Shown one piece after another: positions 1 through 9,846 of a DNA stretch of 34,264 bases; the first letter of the stretch is position 1, and each line of letters opens with the position of its first letter. A program made the position numbers and the translations under genes. The stretch spans positions 1 through 34,264 of the forward strand of contig JAIVFJ010000482.1 of NCBI GenBank assembly GCA_025765615.1, written 5' to 3'. Below the pieces are notes generated by a model that saw nothing but the letters and a program-made list of their open reading frames with translations, did no database searches and was not told where the DNA came from. This stretch comes from Zopfochytrium polystomum (taxonomy: Eukaryota > Chytridiomycota > Chytridiomycetes > Chytridiales > Chytridiaceae).

Positions 1-101
1 GCACGAGAGGATCGGCGATCAGTGAATGGCGGGGGAAAGGAGGGGAAGGGCCAACCAAACGGGAAAAGTCTGGCTTGCAGCAAGCGACAGCCCGCGCCCG
101 G

Positions 102-3100
102 TCACTCCTCGCCGGTGCTGTCCGCAGGCTCGAGGAGGATGGCCAGGCACGAGACACCGCCTAGCGGCGCGGCTGGCGGCGGCGGCGGGGTGGGGCGGGA
201 GAAGCGCCAGTCGTCGAACACGACCTCCTGGACGACGACGCCCCCCTCCAAGCCGACGGGAAAGTAGTCGTCCACCAACTCTGCGCCGGGCGCGTCCCAG
301 TCTCTCTCTGGCGTCGCTTCTACCCCCTCCTGCCGCAGAAAACCCCCCGCACCGTCGTCTACGTCCTCGTTATCCTCATCCTCATCCTCTCCCTCCTCCT
401 CCGCCTCCTCCTCATCCTCATTCTCCTCCACCTTCACCCTCTTCCACCGCGCGTCTCCGCCACCTTCTCCGTCGTCCTTGTCGCCGTCCTCATCCTCGTC
501 GGCGGCAACACCGGCCCCAACCCCGCCCTCCCTCAGCAGTTGCAGCAACACCGTGTCCCGCTGGGCGCCGTGGCCGTCCAAACCGCCGCGCTTGCGCTTC
601 CACCGCCGGTCCAGCGGCAATCCTTCGCCCACGTCGTCGCCGTCGTCGTCGTCCCACCGCGCAAACCTCAAGTCCTCGTACTTCACCTCCTCATACTCTC
701 CTTCCTGCTGCTGCGCCGCCTCCTCCACCGATAGGCCGCCACCGTCGTCCTCCGCAGTGGGCCACTGCCACGGCAACGGCCACGGCGGCGGGTCCTCGTC
801 GTCCCGCGCCTCTTCCTTCACGACCTGCTCCTCCTCCTCCTTCTCCTTCACCGCCGCGGCGTCACCGCTGCCGCGTTCGCCGCCACCATCATCATCATAT
901 GGCAAAGTAGTCAACCGCGGCGACGACCACGGCGACGACGACGACCGGCACGCGGGCTCGGCGCCGTTGGCGCGGGAGTCGGCGCCCGCCTCGCTGTCGA
1001 GCTCGCCGCCGCGCGCTGGGCCGTCCGCACCGACGACGGAGGGTTCGCGCGCGAGCGGGCCCTCGTCACCGCGGTCATCCGGGCGCGGCGCCGTCGCGAC
1101 CGGCGGCGGCGGCGGCGGCATCATCACAGGACGCTCTTCGTCGCTCGCCGCGCGTTTGCGCCCGTCGCATCCCGCTTCCGCCGCCGCCGCCGCCGCCGCC
1201 ATGTTCGAAGGCCGATCCTCATCGCTCGCCGCGCAATTGCGCACGTCGCATCCCGCCTCCGCCTCCGCCACCGCCGCCTCTGCCGCCTCTGCCGCCTCCG
1301 CTGCTGCCGCCGCCCGGTCGTCGCCGACTCTCTCCTTCCATCCCGCCACTGTGCCGCTGCCGCCACCGCCGCCGCCGCACTCTCCACCTCGCTCCGCCTT
1401 GCCGAGCGGCGGCGGCGGAGACGGCTGGCGCGCACCGACGGTTGCGTCACCGGCCGCTGCAACGGCCAACTCCTTCCCATCCGTTTCCCTCGCCGCCACC
1501 GGTACCGCCGCCCCACCCCTCGAACGCGCGTCAGCTCGCGCGTCCCCGCCCTCACCCCTTCGCCCCCGCCGCCGCCGCCCGCACCCCTCGCAGTCGCCGC
1601 CGCCGCCGCCACACACCACCACCCTCAAATCGCCGTCCGCGAACCCGCCCTCCCACTCCGCACGCAGGCACATGCGTCCTCTCGCTTCCTCCTCCTCCTC
1701 GTCATTGTCTTCGTCCGCCCCCTTCCCCCGCCCCTCCTCCCCCGGGAACCGCCACTCGACAGCCAGCTCGGCGCCCTCGCGCGCGGCGCAGTCGATGAGC
1801 GCTTTCAGTGGGTGGTGGTGGTGGTGGCGCACCTGGTTTCGTCGGTCGCCGTCGTCCTCCGCGGAAACGGCGTCGGGGAAGCGCGCGGCGAGGCGCGCAA
1901 GGACGTTCGGGGCAAAAGTCAGGCGCGAGAAGCGAGTGCGGGTGTCGTGGAGCCAGGACGTTGTCGTTTTCGTCGACGTGCGCGGCGGCGGCGGCGACGG
2001 GTGCCTTTGGTGCGAGGAGTGCCCGCGGGGCGAGCGGCTCCTGCTACGGCTGCGGCTTCGCCAGTTCGGCGGCGTGCGCGCGCGGTCGAGGCTGCTTCCG
2101 CGGCTGCGACTGCTGCCGCGCCGTTTCCGTCTCGCGCTCGTTCTCCTGCTCCTCCCGCTCGTGCTCCTCAGATGGTCTCGGCCGCGGCTGCGGCTGCGGC
2201 TGCGGTCGTTCCAACCGCCAAAGCTGCCACGGCGCGGCGGCGGTGGCGGTTTCGGTTGCGGCTGCGGCCTTCCGCGCCGGGCCAGGTCCCGCAACGCGAC
2301 GAGGGCGGCGGCGGCCAACGCCTGCTCCGGGGAGCGTCTAGCGGGGCCGCAGTGCGCGGCGACGACGCACCCGTCGGTGCGGCGGTGGAGGCGCGCTTCG
2401 GCGACGCACCCGCGCACGGCGTCGAACGTACGGACGCGGAGGGCCGGCTCGCGGAGGCCGACGTCTTTGCAGCGGCGGCGGAGCTGGTCGACTACCCAGG
2501 CGGGGGCGGCCATTTCGACAACGTCGGCGGCGGCGGCGGTGCGGAGGGTGGGTGGGCAGCGGACAGGAGGAGGCGGCGGCGGCCGTAACGGCCGTTGGGC
2601 GGCGGCGGCGATAGCGTCTGAGGCGACGGCGGGGTCGAGTTCGCCGCGAACGTGCAGCACGTACAGCGCGGCGCGGGCAGCGCAGGACTCTCCTTCGCCG
2701 GTGGTCGGGGTCCAGTGGTGAGCGGACACCGTGAAGGGGCCGACGTCGACGCCAATGAGGTACTCTGGTGTGGACGATGTTGTTGAGGAGCCTTCGCGGC
2801 GAGAGCACCAGCGGCGACCGAAGAAGAAGTAGCGTGGCGGCGCGGCGCGGGTAGCGGCGGCGTGGCGGCGGAGCAGCGCGGCCGGGTAGTCGCGCGGCGG
2901 CCGCACCCACTTGTCGATGGCGGCGACGGTGCTTGCCTGCAGCATGTCCCTAGGCAGGAACTTCCAGGCGGTGGCGGGACGACGACGGCGCGGCTTGGAC
3001 GAGGACGAGGGCGGCGACGACGACCGCCGTCTTGACCGCGACGGGGAGGACGACAAAGGAGAGACGCGGCGTACGTGCTGGTGCGGGGTTGGCGAGGATC

Positions 3101-3806
3101 GGCCAGAGTGGCGCGGCAGGGAGGGTTCGCTCCCTTGCCCAACCTTTCCGTCGCGAGCGTCGCCAGACCGTCGTCCTAGACTTGAGGACCGTCGGCGACG
3201 ACGATCCTTCTCCTCCTTCTCCTTCCCGTCCAACACAATCGCGTCGGTCTCGCGTAGTTGATGGGGTCTGAGAAGAAGAGGATGATGCAGTTGCTGCGGC
3301 TGCGGCTGTGGCTGCTCCGGCACCACGCAGTCCATCCTCGTCGTCCTCATCATCATCATCATCGTTGGATCCTGCTGCTGCATCTGGTGCATCGTGTACT
3401 GCTGCTGATGGGCCAAAGTAATCTGCTGCAACTGCTGCTGCTGCTGCAGCTGTTTCAGTTGCAGCTGCCGTTGCTGCCACAGCCACTGCTGCTGCTGGAG
3501 TGCTGGCGGGCCATTCACAGGGTTGTACTGCAGCGGCATCGCGAGCGCAAGCTGCTGCTGCTGCTGTTGCTGCTGTTGTTGCAGCAGCAGCAGTTGCTGC
3601 GACTGCATCTGGACGCCGAACTGGCTCCACATGTACTGCTGGTGGTGCTGGCGCGCTCGCTCCTCCTTCGATTGCAGCGGATGGTACCGGGGCGTTTGCA
3701 ATGGCATTCGCGACGGCGGCGGCGGCGGCAGGGGCGGTTGCGGGAGTGGGTGCTGCTGGTGCAGCCCTTGTGCTAGCTTCTTCTTGTTTTTGCTCGTCTT
3801 GCCCAT
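102..3806 (-). CDS. Gln-rich/RS-rich acidic-tailed protein with dsRBD-like segments
   Basis: An uninterrupted frame of 1234 codons ends with TGA at 102-104. The frame is open further upstream, but 3804-3806 is its first ATG and begins MGKTSKNKKK, so I start there. Visible in order (approximate residues): a Lys-rich start; a Gln-rich tract with homopolymeric Q (65-170); Met run; a basic Arg/Ser region (200-275); three segments resembling double-stranded RNA-binding domains by eye (about 325-390, 434-511 and 666-732), the second best, with an Ala-rich last helix (SPEQALAAAALVALRDLARR); a second RS block (530-600); then Ala/Gly/Pro low complexity and a strongly acidic Glu/Asp C-terminus. RS repeats plus dsRBD-like folds suggest a nuclear RNA-binding or splicing-associated protein; this is inference. 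Very GC-rich and low in complexity, so opposite-strand frames are long by chance. A Copia LTR with heat-shock elements lies about 1.3 kb upstream in the same orientation. Confidence 0.65.
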   Translation of the reverse strand: MGKTSKNKKKLAQGLHQQHPLPQPPLPPPPPSRMPLQTPRYHPLQSKEERARQHHQQYMWSQFGVQMQSQQLLLLQQQQQQQQQQLALAMPLQYNPVNGPPALQQQQWLWQQRQLQLKQLQQQQQLQQITLAHQQQYTMHQMQQQDPTMMMMMRTTRMDCVVPEQPQPQPQQLHHPLLLRPHQLRETDAIVLDGKEKEEKDRRRRRSSSLGRRSGDARDGKVGQGSEPSLPRHSGRSSPTPHQHVRRVSPLSSSPSRSRRRSSSPPSSSSKPRRRRPATAWKFLPRDMLQASTVAAIDKWVRPPRDYPAALLRRHAAATRAAPPRYFFFGRRWCSRREGSSTTSSTPEYLIGVDVGPFTVSAHHWTPTTGEGESCAARAALYVLHVRGELDPAVASDAIAAAAQRPLRPPPPPPVRCPPTLRTAAAADVVEMAAPAWVVDQLRRRCKDVGLREPALRVRTFDAVRGCVAEARLHRRTDGCVVAAHCGPARRSPEQALAAAALVALRDLARRGRPQPQPKPPPPPRRGSFGGWNDRSRSRSRGRDHLRSTSGRSRRTSARRKRRGSSRSRGSSLDRARTPPNWRSRSRSRSRSPRGHSSHQRHPSPPPPRTSTKTTTSWLHDTRTRFSRLTFAPNVLARLAARFPDAVSAEDDGDRRNQVRHHHHHPLKALIDCAAREGAELAVEWRFPGEEGRGKGADEDNDEEEEEARGRMCLRAEWEGGFADGDLRVVVCGGGGGDCEGCGRRRRGRRGEGGDARADARSRGGAAVPVAARETDGKELAVAAAGDATVGARQPSPPPPLGKAERGGECGGGGGGSGTVAGWKERVGDDRAAAAAEAAEAAEAAVAEAEAGCDVRNCAASDEDRPSNMAAAAAAAEAGCDGRKRAASDEERPVMMPPPPPPVATAPRPDDRGDEGPLAREPSVVGADGPARGGELDSEAGADSRANGAEPACRSSSSPWSSPRLTTLPYDDDGGGERGSGDAAAVKEKEEEEQVVKEEARDDEDPPPWPLPWQWPTAEDDGGGLSVEEAAQQQEGEYEEVKYEDLRFARWDDDDGDDVGEGLPLDRRWKRKRGGLDGHGAQRDTVLLQLLREGGVGAGVAADEDEDGDKDDGEGGGDARWKRVKVEENEDEEEAEEEGEDEDEDNEDVDDGAGGFLRQEGVEATPERDWDAPGAELVDDYFPVGLEGGVVVQEVVFDDWRFSRPTPPPPPAAPLGGVSCLAILLEPADSTGEE

Positions 3807-4115
3807 CGGCGACAACCCAATCCACCAAAGGACAGAGCGGGGGAGAAGAGCGCGAGGGGGCGGCTTCGATCGACCGATGGCGATGGCGGGATCGACCGAC
3901 GATGAGGGGGGATCGACCAAAGACAATGAATGGATCGAGACCGATTAGCGGACCACCCGCGCTGAGAAGGAGGAGCACGACGTTGAAGGACACAGGACGG
4001 GGCGGGCGGTTGGTAATTGAGGATCGCTCGGCCGGCCCCGGCGGGCACGGTCGAAAGGGGGGGGCCAAGGTAGGAAGGTTGCGGTGGTGCCTGCCTGCCT
4101 GTTTTCGCGCTCTCA

Positions 4116-5122
4116 CAAAATTCTCCCACTAATGTTTTTTTTTTCTCGTTTTATTGCAATGAGAGCGTTTTGGCTTAAGTAACGGGATAACACTTCTTCC
4201 CAACCAATCATGGGGTGAACCCTCCTCCGATTGGGAAGAAGAGTCCCCCCACCTGTGTTTCCAGGGGGGGGTCGAACCCCCGAGGAAGCCGAAACGAAGA
4301 TGGCGGCTGGCCTGGCAAACAGGCAGGCTGGGGAAAGGAGTGGAGGGAAAAAGACGAAGGAAAGAAATGAACCACCGACACAGGGCGGCGTGGGTGGGAG
4401 CAAAACTGACAATGAATGCTCCAAGTGGAACTTTGTGTAGGTGAAGAGTGTGGGAGAGCTTGCAATGATAAGAGGAACGCACTGCTGCAGGCAGGATCTT
4501 ATACCTTGCCTTCTGTAGCCACGCCACACTCTCTGCACTGCATCTGTACGTGGCGACTCCCAACCTGGCACAGGTCACACGGAGGATTTTATTGTTGCAG
4601 TGTCCATCCCCCTACCTCCCAAGCCCGAGCGAGAGCACCAAGAAAGGTTCTTCCCAAAATTCAGTGTGCTCGCCCAGGTAATAGTGTGAAAAGTGTGTTA
4701 CCAAAGTGGGGAAGCGCCACGCCCTCAGCAGAAGAAGATCGAGGGATTCAAATGATTAATGGATCGAGACTGGTTAGCAGATCACCTGCTCCTCTCTGAT
4801 TTCTTGATTCACCTTCACCCCACATCAAAAAGCGTCGCAGCCAGGCCCCAAGAGGTTTCTATTTGTGCTGCTCACAACAAGGCTCTGATTGGTGGATGAC
4901 TGTTTCAGCAAAAAAAAGGGAAAACAGGTTTTGTTCTTCCACTGACAGCGAGGAAACGCTTTTTCGGAGGTGGGTGATAATTTATCTGTTAATCACTGAT
5001 TAGATATGATTTTTTCAAAGGACGAGGCTTTCCCTTTTTGGGGCAAACCTTCCCTGTTTGGATCTTTGTTTTCTCCATCAACCAATGAATTCTCGGCTCT
5101 CCACCCTTAAAATGCCCTCAAC
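4116..5122. other. Intergenic, no recognised gene
   Basis: Short frames exist on both strands but none shows a recognisable domain. The part next to 5122 would be internal sequence of the Copia element whose LTR starts at 5123. A stretch at about 4737-4795 is an imperfect copy of 3900-3955, the region upstream of the gene at 102-3806 (shared core ATGGATCGAGAC followed by similar sequence). Confidence 0.5.
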
Positions 5123-5322
5123 TGTTGAGATTCAAACTGGTGTCTGTCTCAAAGATAAGTTTTTCACCTGCAAAGCCAGGTGATCAGGAGACCGCCCCAG
5201 ACAGAGGTTGAGACAAGTGTGAGGAACATGGCAGGACAGGACAAGGCAGACAAGGAACTGAGAGGAGTGATGATTGTATTGGAAACAATAATTCACTTGG
5301 GGGATGGGACAGGTCCCCCATC

Positions 5323-5333
5323 CCCCTTTTATA
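5323..5333 (-). promoter_or_regulatory. TATA box of the LTR promoter
   Basis: TATAAAAGGGG on the minus strand, about 110 bp downstream of the heat-shock element array. Transcription would run towards lower coordinates, that is, towards the gene at 102-3806. Confidence 0.5.
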
Positions 5334-5443
5334 CCTTTTGAGAGTCTTCCTTGTCAAGACTCAAAGAAAGTTCCAGAAAGAGCAATTAGTAATACAATGA
5401 TACCAATGATACCAATGACAACAAGACAAGTCAGGAAAGCAAA

Positions 5444-5501
5444 GAAGGTTCCAGAAGGTTCCATGAAGGAATGTTCTAGAAGGTTCCAGAGGTTTCCAGA
5501 G
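5444..5501. promoter_or_regulatory. Heat-shock element array in the LTR
   Basis: Alternating GAA/TTC pentamers of the HSF1-type consensus nGAAnnTTCn. The first run has GAA 5444, TTC 5449, GAA 5454, TTC 5459, all exactly 5 nt apart, followed by a GAA one base out of phase at 5465. The second run has TTC 5474, GAA 5479, TTC 5484, GAG 5489, TTC 5494, GAG 5499, again with a 5-nt period. Eight units are perfect and two are one-mismatch. The array sits upstream of the minus-strand TATA box. Confidence 0.65.
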
Positions 5502-5515
5502 GGTGATTCATAACA

Positions 5516-6330
5516 CTAGAGGGAGGGAAAGCAAATAAAAGGCTAAAACTAACTTTATTGGGCTGTTGTCTAGGGGGTGTTTCCACCCTACTACTTGCTT
5601 TGTCCACAAAGTATCCCTACTGATCTGTCTAACAGGGGTCTCAAACACAAAGAATGAACATTCAGAGGGACAATCCTCTGAAGGATTGGTGTGGGAGCAC
5701 TGATTACTTGCGTGGCTGCGGGCTGCTGCAAGAGGAAACGGAAGGGCACTCCTGAGGGTGCAACACAACCGCAGAATAAAGAGAGAGAGAAGAGGGAAAT
5801 GGGGGTTTTTATCTCAGGAACCTAATCTCAAATACAACAGGAGCAGTTAACAGTGACGGGACGGTCAGGGTGCAGCCTAGCGCCCCTTGTTGCAGATGGT
5901 GCTGCAGGAGCCCTCGTCGTCGCCGGAAAGAGAGAAGGGAGTCGACTATGTAGGGGTAGGAAGGTTGCCAGCAGGGAACTTGCACACAGAAACACCTGCG
6001 ATTGTGCACGCACCCCACCAGGCTGCGTCAGCACAGTAACTCAACCAACGGGCTTTTTTGCATCGCACTCGTACTCACACATCTCACTCTCACAGCAATA
6101 GGACTGAGGCAGGCACTCGTAGATTGAACTCTCAGTGTCAGGGACTGCACAGGGCTCGGCCACCAACATCCTCGTGGGGTCGACGACGCCACCGCCGTCG
6201 CCTCCGCATCAGGCAAGCGCCTGTGATCCTCACTCCGACACAGAGCCAGCAGCGTCACACAGTCGGTGGTGGGGTCAGCTGCATTCCCCACCTGCAGCCC
6301 CTTAAGAGGAGCCCCTGAAGAACGGGACCA
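5516..6330. repeat. Dispersed repeat R1, copy 1
   Basis: Matches 14568-15422 in the same orientation, diverged but colinear, from CTAGAG...GGGAAAGCAAATA to CCCCTTAAGAGGAGCCCC. On the minus strand both copies share peptide-like blocks (for example VGNAA, DCVTL and CVSTSAM-type segments), so it may descend from a coding part of a transposable element. No domain is recognised. The Copia LTR abuts its left end. Confidence 0.75.
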
Positions 6331-7503
6331 TGACTTTTCGGGGATTTTTGCAGTTTGCATTGTACAGTTGCGGTGGAGAGGGTTGAGCAGTCAATCAAAG
6401 CCCTCCATTCACAGCAGACTACGCCCTTCGCACTGCGCCCTTCTTCTTCCCTCCTCGCCACACACACACGCGTTACAAATATCCGCACCTAAAAAGGCGA
6501 GGAGCCGCAAATCCCCTCAGAACTGCTTGTTCGCATAATTGATACACACCCCAACTCTCAGCCCATGGAGTCTGCCGCGCCCAGGTCTGGGGAAGGCTGT
6601 CATGGTGTTTGCCCTCACGCGGAGGAGTTGCGCAAGAAGCGAGAGCTTACCTTGCGGTGCACAGAGCAACACGGGGATGAAAAGCGTCTAATCTCTCCAC
6701 GGCGAAAGTAAAAAGCGTCCTGGCAGGCCTGGCGAAACAGCGGCCTCCCATCCAAGTGCTCTTGGAGAGAGTTGACGAAAGCCAGCGGATTATGACAAGT
6801 GCTTCAGAAAGTGTTGATCAGGAGAATCTTTTCTTTCGTTGGTGGGGCGTCGATTGAGACTCAGTCAACGAAGAAATAACCTCCCCAAATATGACCCGCA
6901 TCATAGGTGTGAATCGCCGCCGGTTCCAAGTTGAAACAGAAGTAGCTGTCTTTTCCTCCACCTGAACCTCTGCCCTCCTAATTTGCAATCAGAGTCCGAC
7001 GTGCGCTGGCCACTGCTATCGCATATTTCCATCACTTTTTTCCTCGTAGCAACCAAAACAAACTAGTCACAGAGAGTTTTGGGCGCAAGTGAGCAGCTGG
7101 CAGTCACGAGAGGGACTGCACTCCCACCCTTTGAGAAAACCAAGTTCCTGTCGGTTTCTGTTGGCCCCGCCGCAGCCGGCGGAGATATCTTGCTTCTGAT
7201 TTCCCTTTTGCGACGTTTTGCAGCAACAGTTCGCGTTGATTGAGCAACCACTCAAACAAAACTAGTTATGATGGAAAGATACAGGTGCGTTTGCGGTGAC
7301 CGCTTCGTTTGAACCGGCGGATTTTGGAGCGGAAAAACCGACCGCTCCCACGGCACGTGCTGTGAGCCGCTGCCAACCAGGTTTTCGTTTCGCCAGTCTC
7401 GATAGAATGAATGAATGAATGGTGTGGGTCGCAAACAACGAAAAAAAAGAAAAGAAAAGGAAAAAGCGACGAATAGCGAAGGGGGAGCAGCGCGACGTCC
7501 TTT
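6331..7503. other. Intergenic, no supported gene
   Basis: I see no recognisable domain. A minus-strand stretch at about 6655-6790 is open and is followed by a good donor (AAG|GTAAGC at 6655/6654), so a decayed exon is possible. A 48-codon plus-strand frame starts at about 6566 without recognisable features. Confidence 0.4.
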
Positions 7504-7624
7504 GAAGAAGAAGAAGAAGAAGAAGAAGAAGAAGAAGAAGAAGAAGAAGAAGAAGAAGAAGAAGAAGAAGAAGAAGAAGAAGAAGAAGAAGAAGAAGAAG
7601 AAGAAGAAGAAGAAGAAGAAGAAG
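7504..7624. repeat. (AAG)n microsatellite, about 40 units
   Basis: An almost uninterrupted GAA/AAG trinucleotide tract of about 120 bp. It produces artefactual poly-Lys, poly-Phe, poly-Leu and poly-Ser frames on the two strands. It lies just outside the left edge of the inverted duplication. Confidence 0.97.
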
Positions 7625-7825
7625 GCGCGCTCGCTTTTTCCGACTGCGGGCGGCGGGCTGACAGTTTTGTGCGGTGGGGCGGGACGGTGGACAGACGTTT
7701 CTCTCTCCGCCGCCATGTGTTTGTCTGCACTCCAATCATTCCTCCGTCGCCATTTGTGCCATTTAAGCCTTTTTCCGTGTCACAAACAGATTGGAAAACA
7801 CGGGAAAAATGAAACCCGACAAACT
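7625..7825. other. Spacer downstream of the hypothetical gene
   Basis: No gene seen. From about 7790 the sequence is the inverted counterpart of the window end (34164-34264), which marks the visible left limit of inverted-duplication arm A. Confidence 0.5.
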
Positions 7826-8634
7826 TTACGACTTGAGCTCCCTGACACGTCCTGCGACGGTCTCAAACTGTGTGTTAAAACATCCAACGCGTCTGTCCCT
7901 TTGCAACGGCCATCTCCCACACAAACCTGCGGGACGCTGCAAAAACAAACTCTCGTTCGTCGTTGAACCCTGACGCCGCACCAAGCTTCCGCGACCGCAC
8001 CTGCCACTGCAACTGTCGCCGAGAACACTTGCACACACCAGTCGGTGCTCGCCCTGCAGAGGTGGTCGCGAAGCCGGGAGGACACGTGGGCGAGGAGGTA
8101 CTCGAGGACGACGAAGAAAGAGCTCGTGGTCAACAGGGAAAACGGGGAAAACTTAGTGTGTTCTTTCTGCGAGATGTCGCGCTTTGCCAGGTAGCAGATG
8201 GAGGCACACAGCCGCCACAGCCAGTCCAGCAGCTTGGGCTTGGCTGTAATGCCGGCCTCGAACGAAACCTTTGATTTGATCCACCACAGGTGCGCCCTCC
8301 AAGAAACGAATTTCCTCTGCTCGTCCACAAGAGAGGATGCCTGCTTGATAATCTTGGAGCACGGCATGGTGCTGAGGAGGCTGTCCAACATTTCCACCTG
8401 CTGTTGCTTGATCCCCAGTTGGGAGAGGTCTGCGCCGCTGGGCGTGTGCCAGCTCAAAATTGTCGGGAGGGGAAGGCTGTCAATGCGGTCGTTCCACAGC
8501 TTGAACACGGCCTTGACTGCTTCAAGAGACGCGGAATCGGCAAAACACAGAAAAGGCACCAAGGCGATCCAGTCGCCAGTCCTGATGCAATAGTGAAGGG
8601 TCTCCCTGCAGTAGTCAAAAATGGCGAGCAGCAT
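7826..8634 (-). CDS. Hypothetical protein, two exons
   Basis: The ATG at 8632-8634 opens a frame of natural, non-repetitive composition rich in Trp, Leu and Cys; I recognise no family. The second part is inferred: a donor CAA|GTGTTC (intron from 8028) and a strong acceptor TTTTTGCAG (7937) give a 92-nt intron, joining residue 202 to a 36-residue last exon ending RVRELKS and TAA. The end of this exon recurs at the right edge of the window as HTQFETVAGRVRELTES and a stop in the same frame, with an in-frame 3-nt difference, which supports it as coding. About 237 residues as modelled; further 5' exons are possible. In arm B most of this gene is replaced by the piggyBac element. Confidence 0.45.
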
Positions 8635-8840
8635 GGCGACGGAAAGGTTAGTGGTAGGTCAGTGACACGAGGCAGAACACAAAGTGCGGGCTCTGCAGTT
8701 CGGAATTGTCGAATCAGGCGAGTCTGCTAACGACGACCGCCTCGACCGACCCGCTGCCCCCACCGCAGCCACTGCCGCCACCGCCACCTCCGGCGACTTC
8801 TTGTTGTTGAATTTCAAGAAAATAAAAAGCCTGTTAAAAA

Positions 8841-9500
8841 ATGAACTTTTCTTCTAGAAGCTATATTGAACTACAATGGTTACAAAGACAATTTGCATTC
8901 CATAAGTTTGGCTTGACAGAAATTAAAGTCATAAATGGTAAAAAATCATATCTTGAACAAGAATTAAGAAAAAATGGATCCACAAAATATTTTGACAAAA
9001 ATATCTCCAAAAACTTCGGCATTTATTGCGGAATGAAACGCAATTTAGTTGTTGCTGATCTTGACAAAAAGATGAAGTGTTCTGTGCAAAAAAATGGTTT
9101 GAAGATCATCTTGGGAAAATAGAAGAAATAAACACGCTTGTTACAAAGACAGTTGATGGTGGCTATCACATTTATTTCAGGTATGACAACTGGTTTCCTA
9201 AAGCTGTCATGAAGATCAAGTAGTATTTGAAGGACAGGGTTATGATGTATATGCAGACAAAGAAATTAAATCTGTGACTGGAAGTGAGCTGAGTAAAGTA
9301 GAGCCAGAATGGGATACAGACAAAGTAAGAATGGACTTTAAAAAAAGAATAGAAACTGACAATGACTCTGAAACAGAAGTTGCAATGAAAATGAGTGTGA
9401 ATTTGATTATGGCGAACTTGTGTGTAGATGGACTATCTCAGGAAAATCTGGTATGGGTGTCTGGAATGGGTGAGAATGGACAAGAGTATATATAGGTGAA
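8841..9500 (+). pseudogene. AEP primase-polymerase (PrimPol) remnant, arm A
   Basis: The first frame holds GIYCG, then a VVADLDK segment with the DxD metal-binding pattern of archaeo-eukaryotic primases. After a frame switch near 9095 a GGYHIYF segment follows, matching the conserved His motif of the bifunctional primase/polymerase N-terminal domain. Another switch near 9210 leads to further domain-like sequence ending about 9495. At least two frameshifts break it, so it is not functional as read. Such primases occur in large DNA viruses, virophages, plasmids and related mobile elements; a viral or mobile-element origin is inference. It is AT-rich unlike its surroundings and converges on the 3' end of the NACHT-WD40 gene. 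Confidence 0.6.
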
Positions 9501-9756
9501 GTTGGAAAAAAAAGGCAACAGTTCTATTTTGAAATGAAGACGTACAATAATGTTCCTTGAATAAAAGAAAAATGGAAGAATCTTAAAAAGTACATGCAAT
9601 TAACAAGAAAATATATTCAAACCCATCACTTTCTAATAAAAAGAAGATGATAAAGTTGGTTTTACTAAAAGAAATGAGTATTATTAGTAATGCGTATTTG
9701 GGTGCAATATGCAGCAAAAGGACCAACAATCTCTCACTGTCCAAAGCAATTGTTCT

Positions 9757-9762
9757 TTTATT
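9757..9762 (-). terminator. Poly(A) signal of NACHT-WD40 copy 1
   Basis: AATAAA on the minus strand about 85 nt past the stop at 9847. The same spacing is kept in the paralogue (28983-28988). Confidence 0.5.
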
Positions 9763-9846
9763 TTCTCCAAATTCAACAACACTGCCTTTGATAATGGTGA
9801 AAAATACAGAAACACAGAACATCAACGAGAAAGAGTCAATATCAGA

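Larger units (their letters stand above)
5123..5515 (-). mobile_element. Copia-type LTR (minus strand)
   Basis: Read on the minus strand the segment starts TGTTATGAATC and ends GAATCTCAACA, the 5'-TGTT...AACA-3' termini usual for Ty1/Copia LTRs, with a length of 393 bp. It contains a promoter-like arrangement: a heat-shock element array near its 5' end and TATAAAAGGGG about 180 bp inside. The right flank CTAGA (5516-5520) starts a repeat whose other copy (14568) has CTAGA without the LTR, so 14568 looks like an empty site and CTAGA like the target duplication. No matching CTAGA lies left of 5123, so this is one LTR of a truncated element and not a tidy solo LTR. I see no gag or pol coding beside it. 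Confidence 0.6.

Noticed and set aside
26..2721. Long plus-strand frames opposite the Gln/RS-rich gene
   Set aside because: They are Pro/Ser/Arg/Ala low-complexity products of GC-rich codons in shadow frames, with no domain-like segments; the minus-strand frame is longer and has structured-looking parts.
4255..4290. tRNA-like T-arm (GGGGGTTCGACCCCC on the minus strand)
   Set aside because: No matching acceptor stem, D-arm or anticodon arm at the right distance; probably a chance hairpin in a G/C run.
5105..5200. Possible tRNA or SINE head near GTTTGAATC on the minus strand
   Set aside because: The stems do not pair as a tRNA, and the stretch is explained as the 3' end of the Copia LTR.
6655..6800. 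Minus-strand exon weakly reminiscent of a cullin repeat, with donor AAG|GTAAGC
   Set aside because: The match is short and by eye only, a frame change is needed upstream, and no neighbouring exon was found.
7252..7739. Frames with long poly-Phe, poly-Leu, poly-Ser or poly-Lys
   Set aside because: They are translations of the AAG microsatellite.
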